A stretch of DNA of 64,000 nt from Streptomyces sp. NBC_00536 (GCF_036346295.1 NZ_CP107819.1:2418001-2482000); one strand, 5' to 3'. Counted from the first letter of the stretch, positions 1-9,334 are shown. The notes: generated from the letters alone by a model not told the origin. A program made the numbers and translations.

Positions 1-69
1 TGGAAGGCCGCGATAGCGGCCGGAGGCCCCGACAACATCACCCTCGCACTGGTCCGCGTCGGCGCGTGA
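1..69 (+). CDS. PP2C-family protein phosphatase, C-terminal fragment
   Basis: Only the last 22 codons are in the window; they read in frame from base 1 to TGA at 67-69. The end AGGPDNITLALVRVGA matches the final conserved motif of bacterial PP2C (PPM/Stp-type) Ser/Thr phosphatases, where the Asp-Asn of GGPDN belongs to the metal centre and is followed by the last core beta strand. This family dephosphorylates targets of Hanks-type kinases. The short motif makes the family likely, but substrate and N-terminal architecture cannot be seen. The stop codon lies inside the first unit of a 19-bp tandem repeat. Confidence 0.75.
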   Translation, partial: WKAAIAAGGPDNITLALVRVGA

Positions 70-175
70 GCCGCCATATCCGGCGTGAGCCGGCTTACCC
101 GGCGTGAGCCGGCATACCCGGCGTGAGCCGCCATACCCGGCGTGAGCCGCATACCCGGCGTGAGCCGGCATACCC
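64..175. repeat. 19-bp tandem repeat, about six units, starting in the PP2C stop codon
   Basis: Units of the form GGCGTGAGCCGGCATACCC are repeated head to tail (82-100, 101-119, 120-138, an 18-bp unit at 139-156, and 157-175), with a diverged first unit that contains the PP2C stop. Two or three positions vary between units. There are no spacers, so this is a minisatellite and not a CRISPR array. Confidence 0.85.
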
Positions 176-337
176 AGCCTCGCCGGCGTTTGAGGCGCCG
201 TATCCGCGTGAGCGGCCACATTCAGCCCCGCCGGCGTTTGAGGCGCCGCCGGAGGCGAGACCGGCCCGCGGACGGGCTCGGACTTCGGCCGTCCGCCGGA
301 CAGCCCTCCGGGGGCGCCTCAAACGCCGGCGAGGCTG
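175..337. repeat. Dispersed intergenic repeat, two forward copies and one inverted
   Basis: Copies of the core CGCCGGCGTTTGAGGCGC lie at 175-198 and 223-246, and an inverted copy at 314-337. The second and third face each other and could form a long stem between the convergent PP2C and glnE genes. The same motif recurs near 12.37, 44.7-44.9 and 50.2-50.4 kb. Apart from these repeats I see no gene between 70 and 403. Confidence 0.8.
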
Positions 338-403
338 GATATTCCCCGGCGCAGCCGGGTGTGGGCCCGGCGGGGCTGAGTGGGCCAGGCGGGGCTGAGT
401 GGG

Positions 404-3394
404 TCAGGCGGCCCCGTAGAAGAGTTCGTCGACGACCGCACGCGCGCGGCGGGTGATGCGGCGGTAGTCGTCGAGCATCTCCCCCACCCGCCCCGGCGGG
501 TACCCGAGGTAGCGCCCCACCGCCGCCAGCTCCCGCGCGTCGGAGGGGAACGTGTCCCCGGCCCGCCCCCGGACCAGCATCACCGCGTTGCGGACCCGGG
601 TCGCCAGGACCCACGCCTCGTCCAGCGTCTGCGCTTCCTCGGTCGGGATCAGCCCCGCCGCGTGCGCCGCGGCCAGCGCCTCCCGGGTCCGGGTGGTGCG
701 CAGGCCCGGTTCGGCCCACGCGTGCCGCATCTGGATCAGCTGGACCGTCCACTCGACGTCGCTCAGCCCGCCCCGGCCCAGTTTCGTGTGCAGCGTCGGG
801 TCGGCCCCGCGCGGCAGCCGTTCCGATTCCATGCGCGCCTTGAGCCGCCGGATCTCGCGGACGGCGTCCTCCCCGAGCCCTTCGAAGGGGTAGCGCAGCG
901 GGTCGATCAGGTCGATGAAGCGGGCGCCCAGTTCCGGGTCGCCCGCGACCGGCTCGGCGCGCAGCAGGGCCTGGCTCTCCCAGGTCAGGGCCCAGCGCCG
1001 GTAGTAGGCGGCGTAGGACGGCAGGGTCCGCACGAGCGGCCCGGAGCGGCCTTCGGGCCGCAGGTCGGCGTCGATGAGCAGCGGCGGGTCGGCGGTCGGC
1101 AGCTGGAGGAGTCTGCGCATTTCGGAGACGACGGTCTGGGCGGCCTTGGCGGCTTCCTGTTCGTCGACGCCTTCGCGGGGTTCGTGGACGAAGAGGACGT
1201 CGGCGTCGGAGCCGTAGCCCAGTTCGTGGCCGCCGAAGCGGCCGACGCCGATGACGGCGAACCGGGTGGGCAGGGTGTCGCCCCACTGGCCGCGGACGGC
1301 GGCGCGCAGGGCGCCCGCGATGGTGGCGGCGGTGAGGTCGGAGACGGCGTTTCCGACGCGGTCGACGAGGGCGCCGGGGTCCTCCTCGGCCGGGCTGTCC
1401 TCCGTACCGTAGGAGCCGATGATGTCGGCCGCGGTGGTGCGGAAGAGTTCGCGCCTGCGCACGCCGCGGGCGGCGGCGACCCCGGCTTCGGGGTGGTCGG
1501 CGCGGTTGACGGCGGCGAGCACCTCCTGGGCGAGGGCCTCGTGCGTACGGGGTTCCAGGCCGCCGGAGTCGCCGAGCAGGGCCACCGCTTCGGGGGCCCG
1601 CATGAGCAGGTCGGGGGCGAGGCGTCCGGCGGACAGGACGCGGGCGAGGTTCTCGGCGGCGGCGCCCTCGTCGCGCAGCAGCCGCAGGTACCAGGGGGTC
1701 TTGCCGAGGGCGTCGGAGACCTTGCGGAAGCCGAGCAGGCCGGCGTCGGGGTCGGCGGAGTCGGCGAACCAGCCCAGCAGCACGGGGAGCAGGGTGCGCT
1801 GGATGGCGGCCTTGCGGCTGACTCCGGAGGAGAGGGCCTCCAGGTGGCGCAGGGCGGCGGCCGGGTCGGCGTACCCGAGGGCTTCGAGGCGTTGTCCGGC
1901 GGCGCGCGGCGAGAGCCGGGTCTCGCCGGGGGCGAGCTGGGCGACGGCGTCGAGGAGCGGCCGGTAGAAGAGCTTCTCGTGCAGGCGGCGGACCACGGAG
2001 GCGTGCCGGCGCCAGGCCTTGTGGAGTTCGGCGACGGGTTCGGTGCGCAGGCCCATGGAGCGGCCGAGGCGGCGCAGGTCGGCCTCGTCCTCGGGGACGA
2101 GGTGGGTGCGGCGCAGCCGGTAGAGCTGGATGCGGTGTTCCATGGCGCGCAGGAACCGGTACGCGTCCCCGAGCTGGGCGGCGTCGGTGCGGCCGACGTA
2201 GCCGCCCGCGGCGAGGGCCTGGAGGGCGTCGAGGGTGGTGCCGGAGTGCAGGGTGGCGTCGCTGCGGCCGTGCACGAGCTGGAGGAGCTGGACGGCGAAC
2301 TCGACGTCGCGCAGGCCGCCGGGGCCGAGTTTCAGTTCGCGTTCGACCTGGGCGGCGGGGATGTTGTCGACGACGCGGCGGCGCATCTTCTGGACGTCGG
2401 CGACGAAGTTGTCGCGTTCGGCGGCCTGCCAGACCATCGGCGTTATGGCCTCGATGTACTGCGCCCCGAGGTCGGGGTCCCCGGCGACGGCGCGGGCCTT
2501 GAGGAGGGCCTGGAACTCCCAGGTCTTGGCCCAGCGCTGGTAGTAGGCGAGGTGGGAGGCGAGGGTGCGGACGAGGGGACCGTTCCTGCCCTCGGGGCGG
2601 AGGTTGGCGTCGACGGGCCAGATGGTGCCTTCGACGGTGGTCTCGGAGCAGATCCGCATGAGGTGGGAGGCGAGGCGGGTGGCGGCCTGGACGGCCTTGC
2701 CCTCGTCGGCTCCGGGGGCGGTGTCGCCGACGAAGATGACGTCGACGTCGGACACGTAGTTCAGCTCGTGGCCGCCGCACTTGCCCATGGCGATGACGGC
2801 GAGCCGGCACTGGGCGGCGTCCTCGGGGGCGGCGGCGCTCGCGATGCGCAGGGCGGCGCGGAGGGTGGCGGTGGCGAGGTCGGCGAGTTCGGCGGCGGCC
2901 TGGGCGACGTCGGTGGTGCCGCAGACGTCGCGGGCGGCGATGGAGAGCAGGCAGCGGCGGTAGGCGACGCGCAGCGCGACGGGGTCGGCGGCGTCGGCGA
3001 GGCCCCGCTCGAACTCGGCGAGGCCGGGGTGGAGGTCGGCGGACTCGTAGGTGACCAGGGCCCGCCAGTCGTGGGGGTGGCGGGCGAGGTGGTCGGCGAG
3101 GGCCTCGGAGGCGCCGAGGACGCCGAGCAGCCGGTCGCGCAGCGGTTTGGCGCTGACGAGGGTGTCGAGGAGCAGCGGGAGGTCCCCGGGGGCCTGCGCC
3201 TCGGCGAGCCGGACGAGGCCGAGGAGGGCGAGGTCGGGGTCGGCGGTGGCGCCGAGGGCGTCGAGGAGCACGGGGTCGGTACGGACGGCGGCCAGCGCGT
3301 CGGCGTCGAGGAGCCGTGCTGCGGCCGAGGGGTCCGTGAACCCGCTGCGGACCAGCCGGATGAAGGTGCTGCTCCTGCGTCCGGGAACCGTCAT
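404..3394 (-). CDS. glnE: Bifunctional glutamine synthetase adenylyltransferase/adenylyl-removing enzyme
   Basis: The 996-residue product has the size and two-domain plan of GlnE, which adds AMP to and removes it from the regulatory tyrosine of type I glutamine synthetase in response to nitrogen status. Each half carries a nucleotidyltransferase core with paired aspartates: GGHELNYVSDVDVIFVGD at roughly residue 210-240 and GGHELGYGSDADVLFVHE near 700-720. Each is followed by the GlnE signature DANLRPEGRNGPLVRT or DADLRPEGRSGPLVRT. The N-terminal domain is normally the AMP-removing half. The ATG has a GGGAGG ribosome-binding site 7 nt upstream, and a possible -10 (TAAGGT) lies at 3452-3457. 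A glutamine synthetase paralogue lies 6 kb away, but it lacks the target tyrosine. Confidence 0.96.
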   Translation of the reverse strand: MTVPGRRSSTFIRLVRSGFTDPSAAARLLDADALAAVRTDPVLLDALGATADPDLALLGLVRLAEAQAPGDLPLLLDTLVSAKPLRDRLLGVLGASEALADHLARHPHDWRALVTYESADLHPGLAEFERGLADAADPVALRVAYRRCLLSIAARDVCGTTDVAQAAAELADLATATLRAALRIASAAAPEDAAQCRLAVIAMGKCGGHELNYVSDVDVIFVGDTAPGADEGKAVQAATRLASHLMRICSETTVEGTIWPVDANLRPEGRNGPLVRTLASHLAYYQRWAKTWEFQALLKARAVAGDPDLGAQYIEAITPMVWQAAERDNFVADVQKMRRRVVDNIPAAQVERELKLGPGGLRDVEFAVQLLQLVHGRSDATLHSGTTLDALQALAAGGYVGRTDAAQLGDAYRFLRAMEHRIQLYRLRRTHLVPEDEADLRRLGRSMGLRTEPVAELHKAWRRHASVVRRLHEKLFYRPLLDAVAQLAPGETRLSPRAAGQRLEALGYADPAAALRHLEALSSGVSRKAAIQRTLLPVLLGWFADSADPDAGLLGFRKVSDALGKTPWYLRLLRDEGAAAENLARVLSAGRLAPDLLMRAPEAVALLGDSGGLEPRTHEALAQEVLAAVNRADHPEAGVAAARGVRRRELFRTTAADIIGSYGTEDSPAEEDPGALVDRVGNAVSDLTAATIAGALRAAVRGQWGDTLPTRFAVIGVGRFGGHELGYGSDADVLFVHEPREGVDEQEAAKAAQTVVSEMRRLLQLPTADPPLLIDADLRPEGRSGPLVRTLPSYAAYYRRWALTWESQALLRAEPVAGDPELGARFIDLIDPLRYPFEGLGEDAVREIRRLKARMESERLPRGADPTLHTKLGRGGLSDVEWTVQLIQMRHAWAEPGLRTTRTREALAAAHAAGLIPTEEAQTLDEAWVLATRVRNAVMLVRGRAGDTFPSDARELAAVGRYLGYPPGRVGEMLDDYRRITRRARAVVDELFYGAA

Positions 3395-3591
3395 CCCGCC
3401 GCCTCCCGCTCCTGCCGCGACGCAGAGTCTGCCCTGGCTCTGCCTCGGTCGACCTTAGCCGGATCGGGGCGGCGGCTCACCGATGAGTACCATGAGACGG
3501 ATTGCCTGATTTGGCTTGTTTAGACCTGATGGACCGTTATGGGAGCCCCGCGCCGCGGCACCCCTCGCACGTCCGCCCGCGGAGGCCCCCC

Positions 3592-5874
3592 ATGCACGCG
3601 CCCGACCCGCACGCCGCCGTGCCCCCGATACCGGGCCGCGACCCCGGGAGCGGCGGCGGCCGTGCCCCTCAGCGGACGCACCGGGCCCACCCGACCCACC
3701 GGACCCGGCGGAGCCGCCACGGCAGGGCCGTCGCCGCGCTGGCCGTCGCCGCCGCGGTCGTGGCGGGCGGCTTCGCCCTCGCCCGCGGCGGCGAGGCGAT
3801 CGGCCGGTTCTCCGGCCCCGCCGGGGCCTCGGGGGCGAGCCCGGACGTCCTGCCCGACCCCGTGGACCCCGGCAGCGTGCTGCAGATCGTCGCCCACCCC
3901 GACGACGACCTGTACTTCATGAACCCGGACCTGCGGCATTCGATAGCGACCGGGCACCCGGTCACCACCGCCTACCTCACCTCGGGCGAGGCCGACGGCA
4001 TCAACGGCGACGCGGACGGGCCGGCCGGGCCCGGGAAGGCCACCCCTCCCCCCGCCGACAAGGCCGCCTACGCCGAGGCCCGCCAGAACGGCATACGCGC
4101 CGCCTACGCCCAGATGGCCACCGGGAACCGCGACAGCGCCTGGAAGCGCACGGTCGTCACCACCGCCGCCGGTGGCCACGCCGAGCAGGACGTCCTGATC
4201 GCCGAGCCCTCCGTACAGCTGCTGTGGCTCCAGCTGCGGGAGGCGGGCAACGTGTACGCCGACCGGCCGGACAGCCTGCACGGCCTGTGGGACGGCAGGG
4301 TCGCGCACCTGGAGTCGATGCTGGCCTCCGGCAGCCCGGTGCGCCAGGGGTTCACGTACACGAAGGACCAGGTCGTCGCGACGATCGAGGGCGTCCTCGC
4401 GATGTACAAGCCGACGACCGTGCGCGCGCAGGACCCGACCCCCGGGCGCTACCCCGACGACAAGCGGTACACCGACCACCAGGACCACTTCTACGGGGCC
4501 CGCTTCGTCCAGGCCGCCCTCGCCCGGTACGCGGCGGAGGTGAAGGACCGCCCGCACTTCGCGGTGCAGAACTACCTCGGCTACATCAACGGCTCCCTGC
4601 CCCCCGTGCTGGATCCGCGGGCGGCCCGGGAGAAGCTGGACAGCCTGGACACGTACGCCTGGCTGGACCGCACGAACCACTGCGGCAGCGCGGCGGGCTG
4701 CGGTGACCTCAAGGTCGCCGCCAACCCCGCGGGCAACCACTGGACCGAGTCCATCCACTACGCCCGCGGGGACAGCACCTCCTGGCTCACCGCGGACGCG
4801 CACGCCGGCCTGTGGGCCTTCCGCGTCCTGGACGGGCAGCTGGCGCTCTGGCACCGCGACGGGCTGCTCGGCACCTGGGACGGGCCGCGGCTGCTGCCCG
4901 GCACCGGCATGGACCAGGGCGTGACGACGACGACCCTGCCGGACGGCCGGATCGCCGCCTTCGGCACCCGTACGTCCTTCGGAACCCGCACCGCCTTCGG
5001 CGACCGGCCGCAGGACTACCGGCGCGATGTCGTGTACGCCGTCCAGAAGTCCGCCGGGTCGGTGGAGTTCGGCCCGTGGCACTCGCTGGGCACCCCGGAA
5101 ACCGCCGACGAGGACTGGACCTCCGACATCAGCGCCCCCGCGGTCGCGGTCGACCGTGCCGGACGGCTGGCGGTGTACGTCCGCGACGGCGCGTACACCC
5201 TGCGCGGGCGCACCCAGGGCGCGGACGGCTCCTGGGGGCCGTGGGACCGGCTCGGCGGCAAGGACCTGTACGGCAATCCCGCCACCGCGACCGACGCGGC
5301 GGGCCACCGGATGGTGTTCGCGAGCACGGCGTCCACGGTGCTCGGCTGGGCCCAGCCGGAGGCGGGCGCGGCGCTGGGTCCGGCCACGCCCACCGGCCTG
5401 CCCGCGACCACGCTGCCGCTGACGGCGGTGGCCCGGGAGGGCGGGGTGCGGCTGTGGTTCCGCAAGCCGGACTCGGGCGACGTACGCACGGCGCTGGTGA
5501 CCGTACCCACGGCGGGGACGGCCGTGACCACGGCGCCGACGACGGCCGGGGCGGCTCCCGGCGGCCTGAAGGTGTCCAACGTCACAGAGCTGGGCGGGAT
5601 GCGGGGCTTCGGCGCGGTGACGGCGGCAGGGCAGCTGGTGGCGGGGCGTTCGGGCACCGGTGAGCTGGGGTCGGATGTCGGAGCGGGCGGGCCGTGGCAG
5701 TGTTCGGCGCTGATGTTCGTCGGGTCACCCTCCAGCGCTCCGACCGGCCGGAACCTGACCAGTCTGGCCGTTCTGGGGCTGGACGCGCGGCTGTACCTGA
5801 GCGCGGCGGCGGACTCTGCGCGGGCGCGGCTGGCTCCCTGGCAGCCCGTCGGTCCGCGCGCCCCGCGCCCGTGA
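3592..5874 (+). CDS. PIG-L family deacetylase with C-terminal propeller-like domain (paralogue 1)
   Basis: PIG-L/LmbE enzymes are zinc-dependent N-acetylglucosaminyl deacetylases. The zinc motif HPDDD is seen in LQIVAHPDDDLYFMNPDL, followed by YLTSGEADG and the second histidine region YTDHQDHFYGARF. One N-terminal hydrophobic segment (AALAVAAAVVAGGFALA) follows an Arg-rich stretch, indicating a membrane-anchored or exported protein. The second half, about 370 residues, has repeated Trp/Gly-rich blades (GPWHSLGTPE, GPWDRLGGKD), resembling lectin- or sialidase-like propellers. ATG 3592 is chosen because GGAGG lies 6 nt upstream; TTG 3502 or ATG 3529 would add an unlikely proline/arginine-rich leader. 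The next gene is a close paralogue, so this is a tandem duplication. The natural substrate, a polysaccharide or glycoconjugate, is not known. Confidence 0.85.
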   Translation: MHAPDPHAAVPPIPGRDPGSGGGRAPQRTHRAHPTHRTRRSRHGRAVAALAVAAAVVAGGFALARGGEAIGRFSGPAGASGASPDVLPDPVDPGSVLQIVAHPDDDLYFMNPDLRHSIATGHPVTTAYLTSGEADGINGDADGPAGPGKATPPPADKAAYAEARQNGIRAAYAQMATGNRDSAWKRTVVTTAAGGHAEQDVLIAEPSVQLLWLQLREAGNVYADRPDSLHGLWDGRVAHLESMLASGSPVRQGFTYTKDQVVATIEGVLAMYKPTTVRAQDPTPGRYPDDKRYTDHQDHFYGARFVQAALARYAAEVKDRPHFAVQNYLGYINGSLPPVLDPRAAREKLDSLDTYAWLDRTNHCGSAAGCGDLKVAANPAGNHWTESIHYARGDSTSWLTADAHAGLWAFRVLDGQLALWHRDGLLGTWDGPRLLPGTGMDQGVTTTTLPDGRIAAFGTRTSFGTRTAFGDRPQDYRRDVVYAVQKSAGSVEFGPWHSLGTPETADEDWTSDISAPAVAVDRAGRLAVYVRDGAYTLRGRTQGADGSWGPWDRLGGKDLYGNPATATDAAGHRMVFASTASTVLGWAQPEAGAALGPATPTGLPATTLPLTAVAREGGVRLWFRKPDSGDVRTALVTVPTAGTAVTTAPTTAGAAPGGLKVSNVTELGGMRGFGAVTAAGQLVAGRSGTGELGSDVGAGGPWQCSALMFVGSPSSAPTGRNLTSLAVLGLDARLYLSAAADSARARLAPWQPVGPRAPRP

Positions 5875-6111
5875 CGCTGCACACCCACTAAATCGGTCAA
5901 TTCACCATGAGTTGGGAGCTTGAGGGCGGACTCGCCACGTCCGCATTCTGGTCGTTTACCACCCACACCCAGGCGCGGTGCACAATCAAAAACGGTCACG
6001 GCCGGAAGCAGTGGAGTCATCGGTGAAATCGGTGAACCAAGTTCGCCGCATTGACCTCTATCTGACTACACGGCGGTTTTTCCGCACCCGAACGACCCCA
6101 AGGCGTGACCG
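5875..6111 (+). promoter_or_regulatory. Intergenic region before second PIG-L gene, with tandem 9-mer
   Basis: This 237-bp stretch is less GC-rich than its surroundings and has no convincing ORF. It contains a direct repeat ATCGGTGAA at 6019-6027 and 6028-6036, and a TTGACC hexamer at 6051. The repeat resembles half-sites of a response-regulator box, but the 9-nt period differs from the 11-nt PHO-box period, so I leave the regulator unassigned. Confidence 0.4.
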
Positions 6112-8229
6112 ATGCCCGTATCCCGCCGCATACGCCTGGCGACCCTGCTCACCGCGCTCACCGCCGGTGCCACCGGCGTGTTCGCGGTCGCTTACGGCGA
6201 GGGCCTCACCTCGGGCTCCGGTTCCGGCTCCGGGGCCGACTCCGGCGCGCCGGGCCAGGTCCGGCAGGCCGCGGCCCCGCCGCCGAGCACCACCGGCGGA
6301 TCGGTGCTGCAGATCGTCGCCCACCCCGATGACGACCTCTTCTTCATGAACCCGGATCTGAGCCGCTCCCTGCTCTCCGGGCGCAAGGTCACCACCACCT
6401 ACCTCACCTCCGGCGAGGCCGACGGCAAGAACGAGGCCGTCGGCGCACCCTTCCACGATCCGGCGCAGCCCGCCGACCGCGCCCACTACGCCGAGGCCCG
6501 GCAGAACGGCATCCGGTCCGCCTACGCCCAGATGGCCACCGGCGACCGCACCAGCGCCTGGAAGCGCACCGTGATCCCCACCGCCGGGGGCGGCTGGGCC
6601 GAGCAGGACGTCCTGGTCGCCAAGCCGCAGATCAACCTGGTCTGGATGCAGCTGACCGAGGCCCGCACCATCGCCGACGACCGCCCCGAGAGCCTGCGCG
6701 GCCTGTGGAACGGCCAGGTCGCCGCGCTGCCCTCGCTGCTGACCTCCGGCACCCCGGTGAAGCAGACCTTCACTTACACCAAAGACCAGGTCATACAGGC
6801 GATAACGGGCATCCTGGAGCAGTATCAGCCGACGACGATACGGATGCAGGATCCGACGCCCGGCCGGTACGCCAAGGACGGGAAGATAACCGACCACCAG
6901 GACCACATGTACGGCGCCCGCTTCGTCCAGGTGGCCACCGAGCGCTACGCCGACGTCACCGCGCGGCCGCACTTCTCGGTGCAGAACTACCTCGGCTACG
7001 CGAACAGCGCCCTGCCCCACTCCCTCGACCCCGAGACGGTCGAGGCGAAGGTCAACTACCTCAAGACCTACGCCTGGCTGGACGGCACCGACTACTGCGG
7101 CAGCCCCTACGGCTGCGGCGACCGCAAGGTCGCCCCGCGCCCCACCGGCCACAACTGGGCACAGAGCATCCGCTACTCGCGCGGCGACGAGACCTCCTGG
7201 CTGACCGAGGGCGTCGGCGGCCGCCTCTGGGCGTTCTCCGTCCTCGACGGGCGCATGGCGTACTGGACCCGCACCGGCCCGCAGGCCCAGTGGGCCGGGC
7301 CCGAGCTGCTGCCCGGTTCCGGCATCGACCCGGGCGCGACCGCCGCCCGGCTCCCGGACGGCCGGATCGCCGTCTTCGGCACCCGCACCACCCCGGGCAC
7401 CCGCCCGGAGGACTACCGGCGCGACGTCGTGTACGCCGTCCAGGGCGCCCCCGACGGCCCGTTCGGCCCGTGGCAGCTGCTGGGCACCCCGGAGGGCTCC
7501 GACGCGGCCGGCACCTCGGACCTCGGCGGCCCCGCGGTCATCGCCGGCGCCGACGGCCGCCTCGCCGTGTACGTGCGCGACGCGCAGCACACCCTGCGCG
7601 TCCGCGAGCAGCAGACCCCCGGCGGCGTCTTCGGCCCGTGGCAGAAGCTCGGCGGCCAGGACCTGCAGGGCGACCCGGTGGCGGTGACCGACGCGGCCGG
7701 CCGCCGCCACGTGTACGCCGCCACCTCCACGTCGGTCCTGGCCTGGATCCAGCAGACCCCCGGCGGACCCCTTCAGGGGCCCGCCGCGACCGACCTCCCG
7801 GCCACCACGGGCCCGGTGTCGGCCGTCCCCGAGGGGGACGGCGTACGCCTGTACTTCCGGCGCCCCGACTCGGGCACCGTACGCAGCGTGCTGATCACGG
7901 CGGGCGGGCCGAAGCCGGTCGTCTCGCACGTGGCGGAGGCGGGCGGCCGGGCCGGGTACGGCGCCGTGAGTGTCGCGGGCCGACTGCTGACGGGCCGCGC
8001 CGACACGGGCACCATCAGCACCACCGGTCTCGGCGGGGCGCCCGCCTGGACCGAGTCCCAGATGCTGTACGCCGGCGCCCCGGCCAGCATCCTGGACGCG
8101 GCCGGCGCCACGACCACGGCGGTCCTGGGCCTGGACGCGGAACTGCACGTCACGACGACCCTCCCGGACATCGCCGACCTGAACCGCGTGTCGCGCACGA
8201 TCTGGCGCCCGGCGGTCAACCGCCCCTGA
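6112..8229 (+). CDS. PIG-L family deacetylase with C-terminal propeller-like domain (paralogue 2)
   Basis: The 705-residue protein is collinear with the preceding gene product. It has the zinc motif in LQIVAHPDDDLFFMNPDL, the shared blocks YLTSGEADG and YAEARQNGIR.AYAQMATG, a second histidine cluster in ITDHQDHMYGARF, and the same C-terminal blades (GPWQLLGTPEG, GPWQKLGGQDL). The N-terminus (RRIRLATLLTALTAGATGVFAVAYG) looks like a signal peptide or anchor, so the enzyme probably acts outside the membrane. ATG 6112 has a modest AAGG 8 nt upstream. The N-terminal half is better conserved between the two copies than the linker, as expected for an old tandem duplication with a kept catalytic core. 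The substrate is unknown. Confidence 0.85.
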   Translation: MPVSRRIRLATLLTALTAGATGVFAVAYGEGLTSGSGSGSGADSGAPGQVRQAAAPPPSTTGGSVLQIVAHPDDDLFFMNPDLSRSLLSGRKVTTTYLTSGEADGKNEAVGAPFHDPAQPADRAHYAEARQNGIRSAYAQMATGDRTSAWKRTVIPTAGGGWAEQDVLVAKPQINLVWMQLTEARTIADDRPESLRGLWNGQVAALPSLLTSGTPVKQTFTYTKDQVIQAITGILEQYQPTTIRMQDPTPGRYAKDGKITDHQDHMYGARFVQVATERYADVTARPHFSVQNYLGYANSALPHSLDPETVEAKVNYLKTYAWLDGTDYCGSPYGCGDRKVAPRPTGHNWAQSIRYSRGDETSWLTEGVGGRLWAFSVLDGRMAYWTRTGPQAQWAGPELLPGSGIDPGATAARLPDGRIAVFGTRTTPGTRPEDYRRDVVYAVQGAPDGPFGPWQLLGTPEGSDAAGTSDLGGPAVIAGADGRLAVYVRDAQHTLRVREQQTPGGVFGPWQKLGGQDLQGDPVAVTDAAGRRHVYAATSTSVLAWIQQTPGGPLQGPAATDLPATTGPVSAVPEGDGVRLYFRRPDSGTVRSVLITAGGPKPVVSHVAEAGGRAGYGAVSVAGRLLTGRADTGTISTTGLGGAPAWTESQMLYAGAPASILDAAGATTTAVLGLDAELHVTTTLPDIADLNRVSRTIWRPAVNRP

Positions 8230-8281
8230 GGTCCCCCCTGTTGCCACATCCCGGACCGGCAGGCCAAGATCATCGGGTTCG

Positions 8282-8296
8282 CGTCACGACGTGACG
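8282..8296. promoter_or_regulatory. Perfect 15-bp palindrome, possible operator
   Basis: CGTCACGACGTGACG has two 7-bp arms around a central A. It lies 53 bp after the stop of the second PIG-L gene and 42 bp before the ATG of the secreted-protein gene. It is short for a terminator and lacks a T-tract, so an operator is more likely. No regulator can be named. Confidence 0.4.
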
Positions 8297-8337
8297 GCTC
8301 ACGACCTGACGGCTTGCCACACGGGGGGAACCACACG

Positions 8338-9273
8338 ATGAACATACGCATGCCCGGACGCGTCGAACACGGCGGACACAGATTGGCCCGCACGGCCGCC
8401 CTGCTCGTCGCCCTGGTCCTTCCGGCTGCGGCCGGAGTCCTCGGCGGCGCCGCCGTCGCGCACGCGGCCCCGGTCGGGAACAGCTCGTTCACCTGGAACG
8501 GCGACCCGGGCGACGGCCGCGGAGACGACCAGGCCCGCTCGTACGACTCGATGAGCGGCGACGTCTTCGGCGCGACCGCCGCCGCCGACCACGGCTCGGT
8601 CTCGGTGAGCATCAACCGCCCGGGCGACCCGTGGACCGCCGCGCTGGCCGCGCCCGCGGGCCAGGAGCTGGCCGTGGGCGCGTACCCGGACGCCGTCCGC
8701 TTCCCGGAGACCGGCGAACGCCCCGCCGCACCGGGCCTGTTCGTCAACGGCTACCGCGGCGGCTGCGCCACCCTCACCGGCGGCTTCACCATCACCAAGC
8801 TGGAATGGGGCCCGGGCCGCACGGTGAAGTCGCTGATCGCGGACTACAGCCAGGACTGCGACGACCGCAACGTCCTGTCCGGGCACCTGGAGATCACCCC
8901 GACCCCGGTCCCGGCCGCCCTCACCCTCGGCCTGACCATCGCGGCCGACGGCAAGGCCACCGCCCCGACCGCCCGCGCCACCGTGCACGGCACGCTCACC
9001 TGCTCCAAGCCCGTCACCGCCTACATCAGCGGCACGGCGGTCCAGCAGCTGAAGCACACCACCACCAACGGCATCGTCGGCGCCGTCGAAGTCGTCTGCA
9101 CCCCGGGCAAGCCGGCCCCCTGGACCGCCGCGGCCTGGTCCCTCGCGGACACCCCCGCCCCCTTCGCCAAGGGCACGGCCACCATCGACCTGACGGCCCG
9201 CGCCTACGACCCGGACGGCGCCCGCGTCACCACGGCCACCAAATCCCGCCTGGTAACCCTCCGCACCCCCTGA
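8338..9273 (+). CDS. Secreted protein of unknown function
   Basis: The 311-residue product has a classical signal peptide: basic N-terminus, hydrophobic core TAALLVALVLPAAAGVLGG and a likely cleavage site after AVAHA. The mature part is rich in Thr, Gly and Asp, has no membrane span, and its cysteines (GGCATL, DCDD, LTCSK, VVCTP) could form two disulfides. Its likely all-beta character is inferred from composition. I do not recognise a family. ATG 8338 is preferred to TTG 8314 because a GGGGGA element lies 8 nt before it. It follows two extracellular deacetylase genes in the same direction, so a shared cell-surface role is possible. A strong hairpin follows the gene. Confidence 0.75.
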   Translation: MNIRMPGRVEHGGHRLARTAALLVALVLPAAAGVLGGAAVAHAAPVGNSSFTWNGDPGDGRGDDQARSYDSMSGDVFGATAAADHGSVSVSINRPGDPWTAALAAPAGQELAVGAYPDAVRFPETGERPAAPGLFVNGYRGGCATLTGGFTITKLEWGPGRTVKSLIADYSQDCDDRNVLSGHLEITPTPVPAALTLGLTIAADGKATAPTARATVHGTLTCSKPVTAYISGTAVQQLKHTTTNGIVGAVEVVCTPGKPAPWTAAAWSLADTPAPFAKGTATIDLTARAYDPDGARVTTATKSRLVTLRTP

Positions 9274-9282
9274 CCCACGAGG

Positions 9283-9315
9283 AAGGGCCCGGCCCCCCAG
9301 GGGGACCGGGCCCTT
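9283..9315. terminator. Bidirectional terminator hairpin between convergent genes
   Basis: AAGGGCCCGG at 9283-9292 pairs perfectly with CCGGGCCCTT at 9306-9315, with a further C-run/G-run pairing inside. It sits between the secreted-protein gene and glnA2, which converge, and can serve both. Confidence 0.8.
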
Positions 9316-9334
9316 CTCCACGCGCGTCCGCGCC

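Noticed and set aside
64..175. 19-bp repeats as a possible CRISPR array
   Set aside because: The units are contiguous with no spacers, and no cas genes are present.
380..3523. Very long plus-strand open frames opposite glnE (also at 13889-15079, 16978-18126, 23912-25858 and elsewhere)
   Set aside because: They are shadow frames caused by third-position GC bias; their translations are low-complexity Gly/Arg/Val-rich with no family motif, and the opposite frame encodes a recognised protein.
6019..6036. PHO box before the second PIG-L gene
   Set aside because: The repeat contains a GTTCACC-like half-site on the minus strand, but the period is 9 nt, not 11, and only two units exist.
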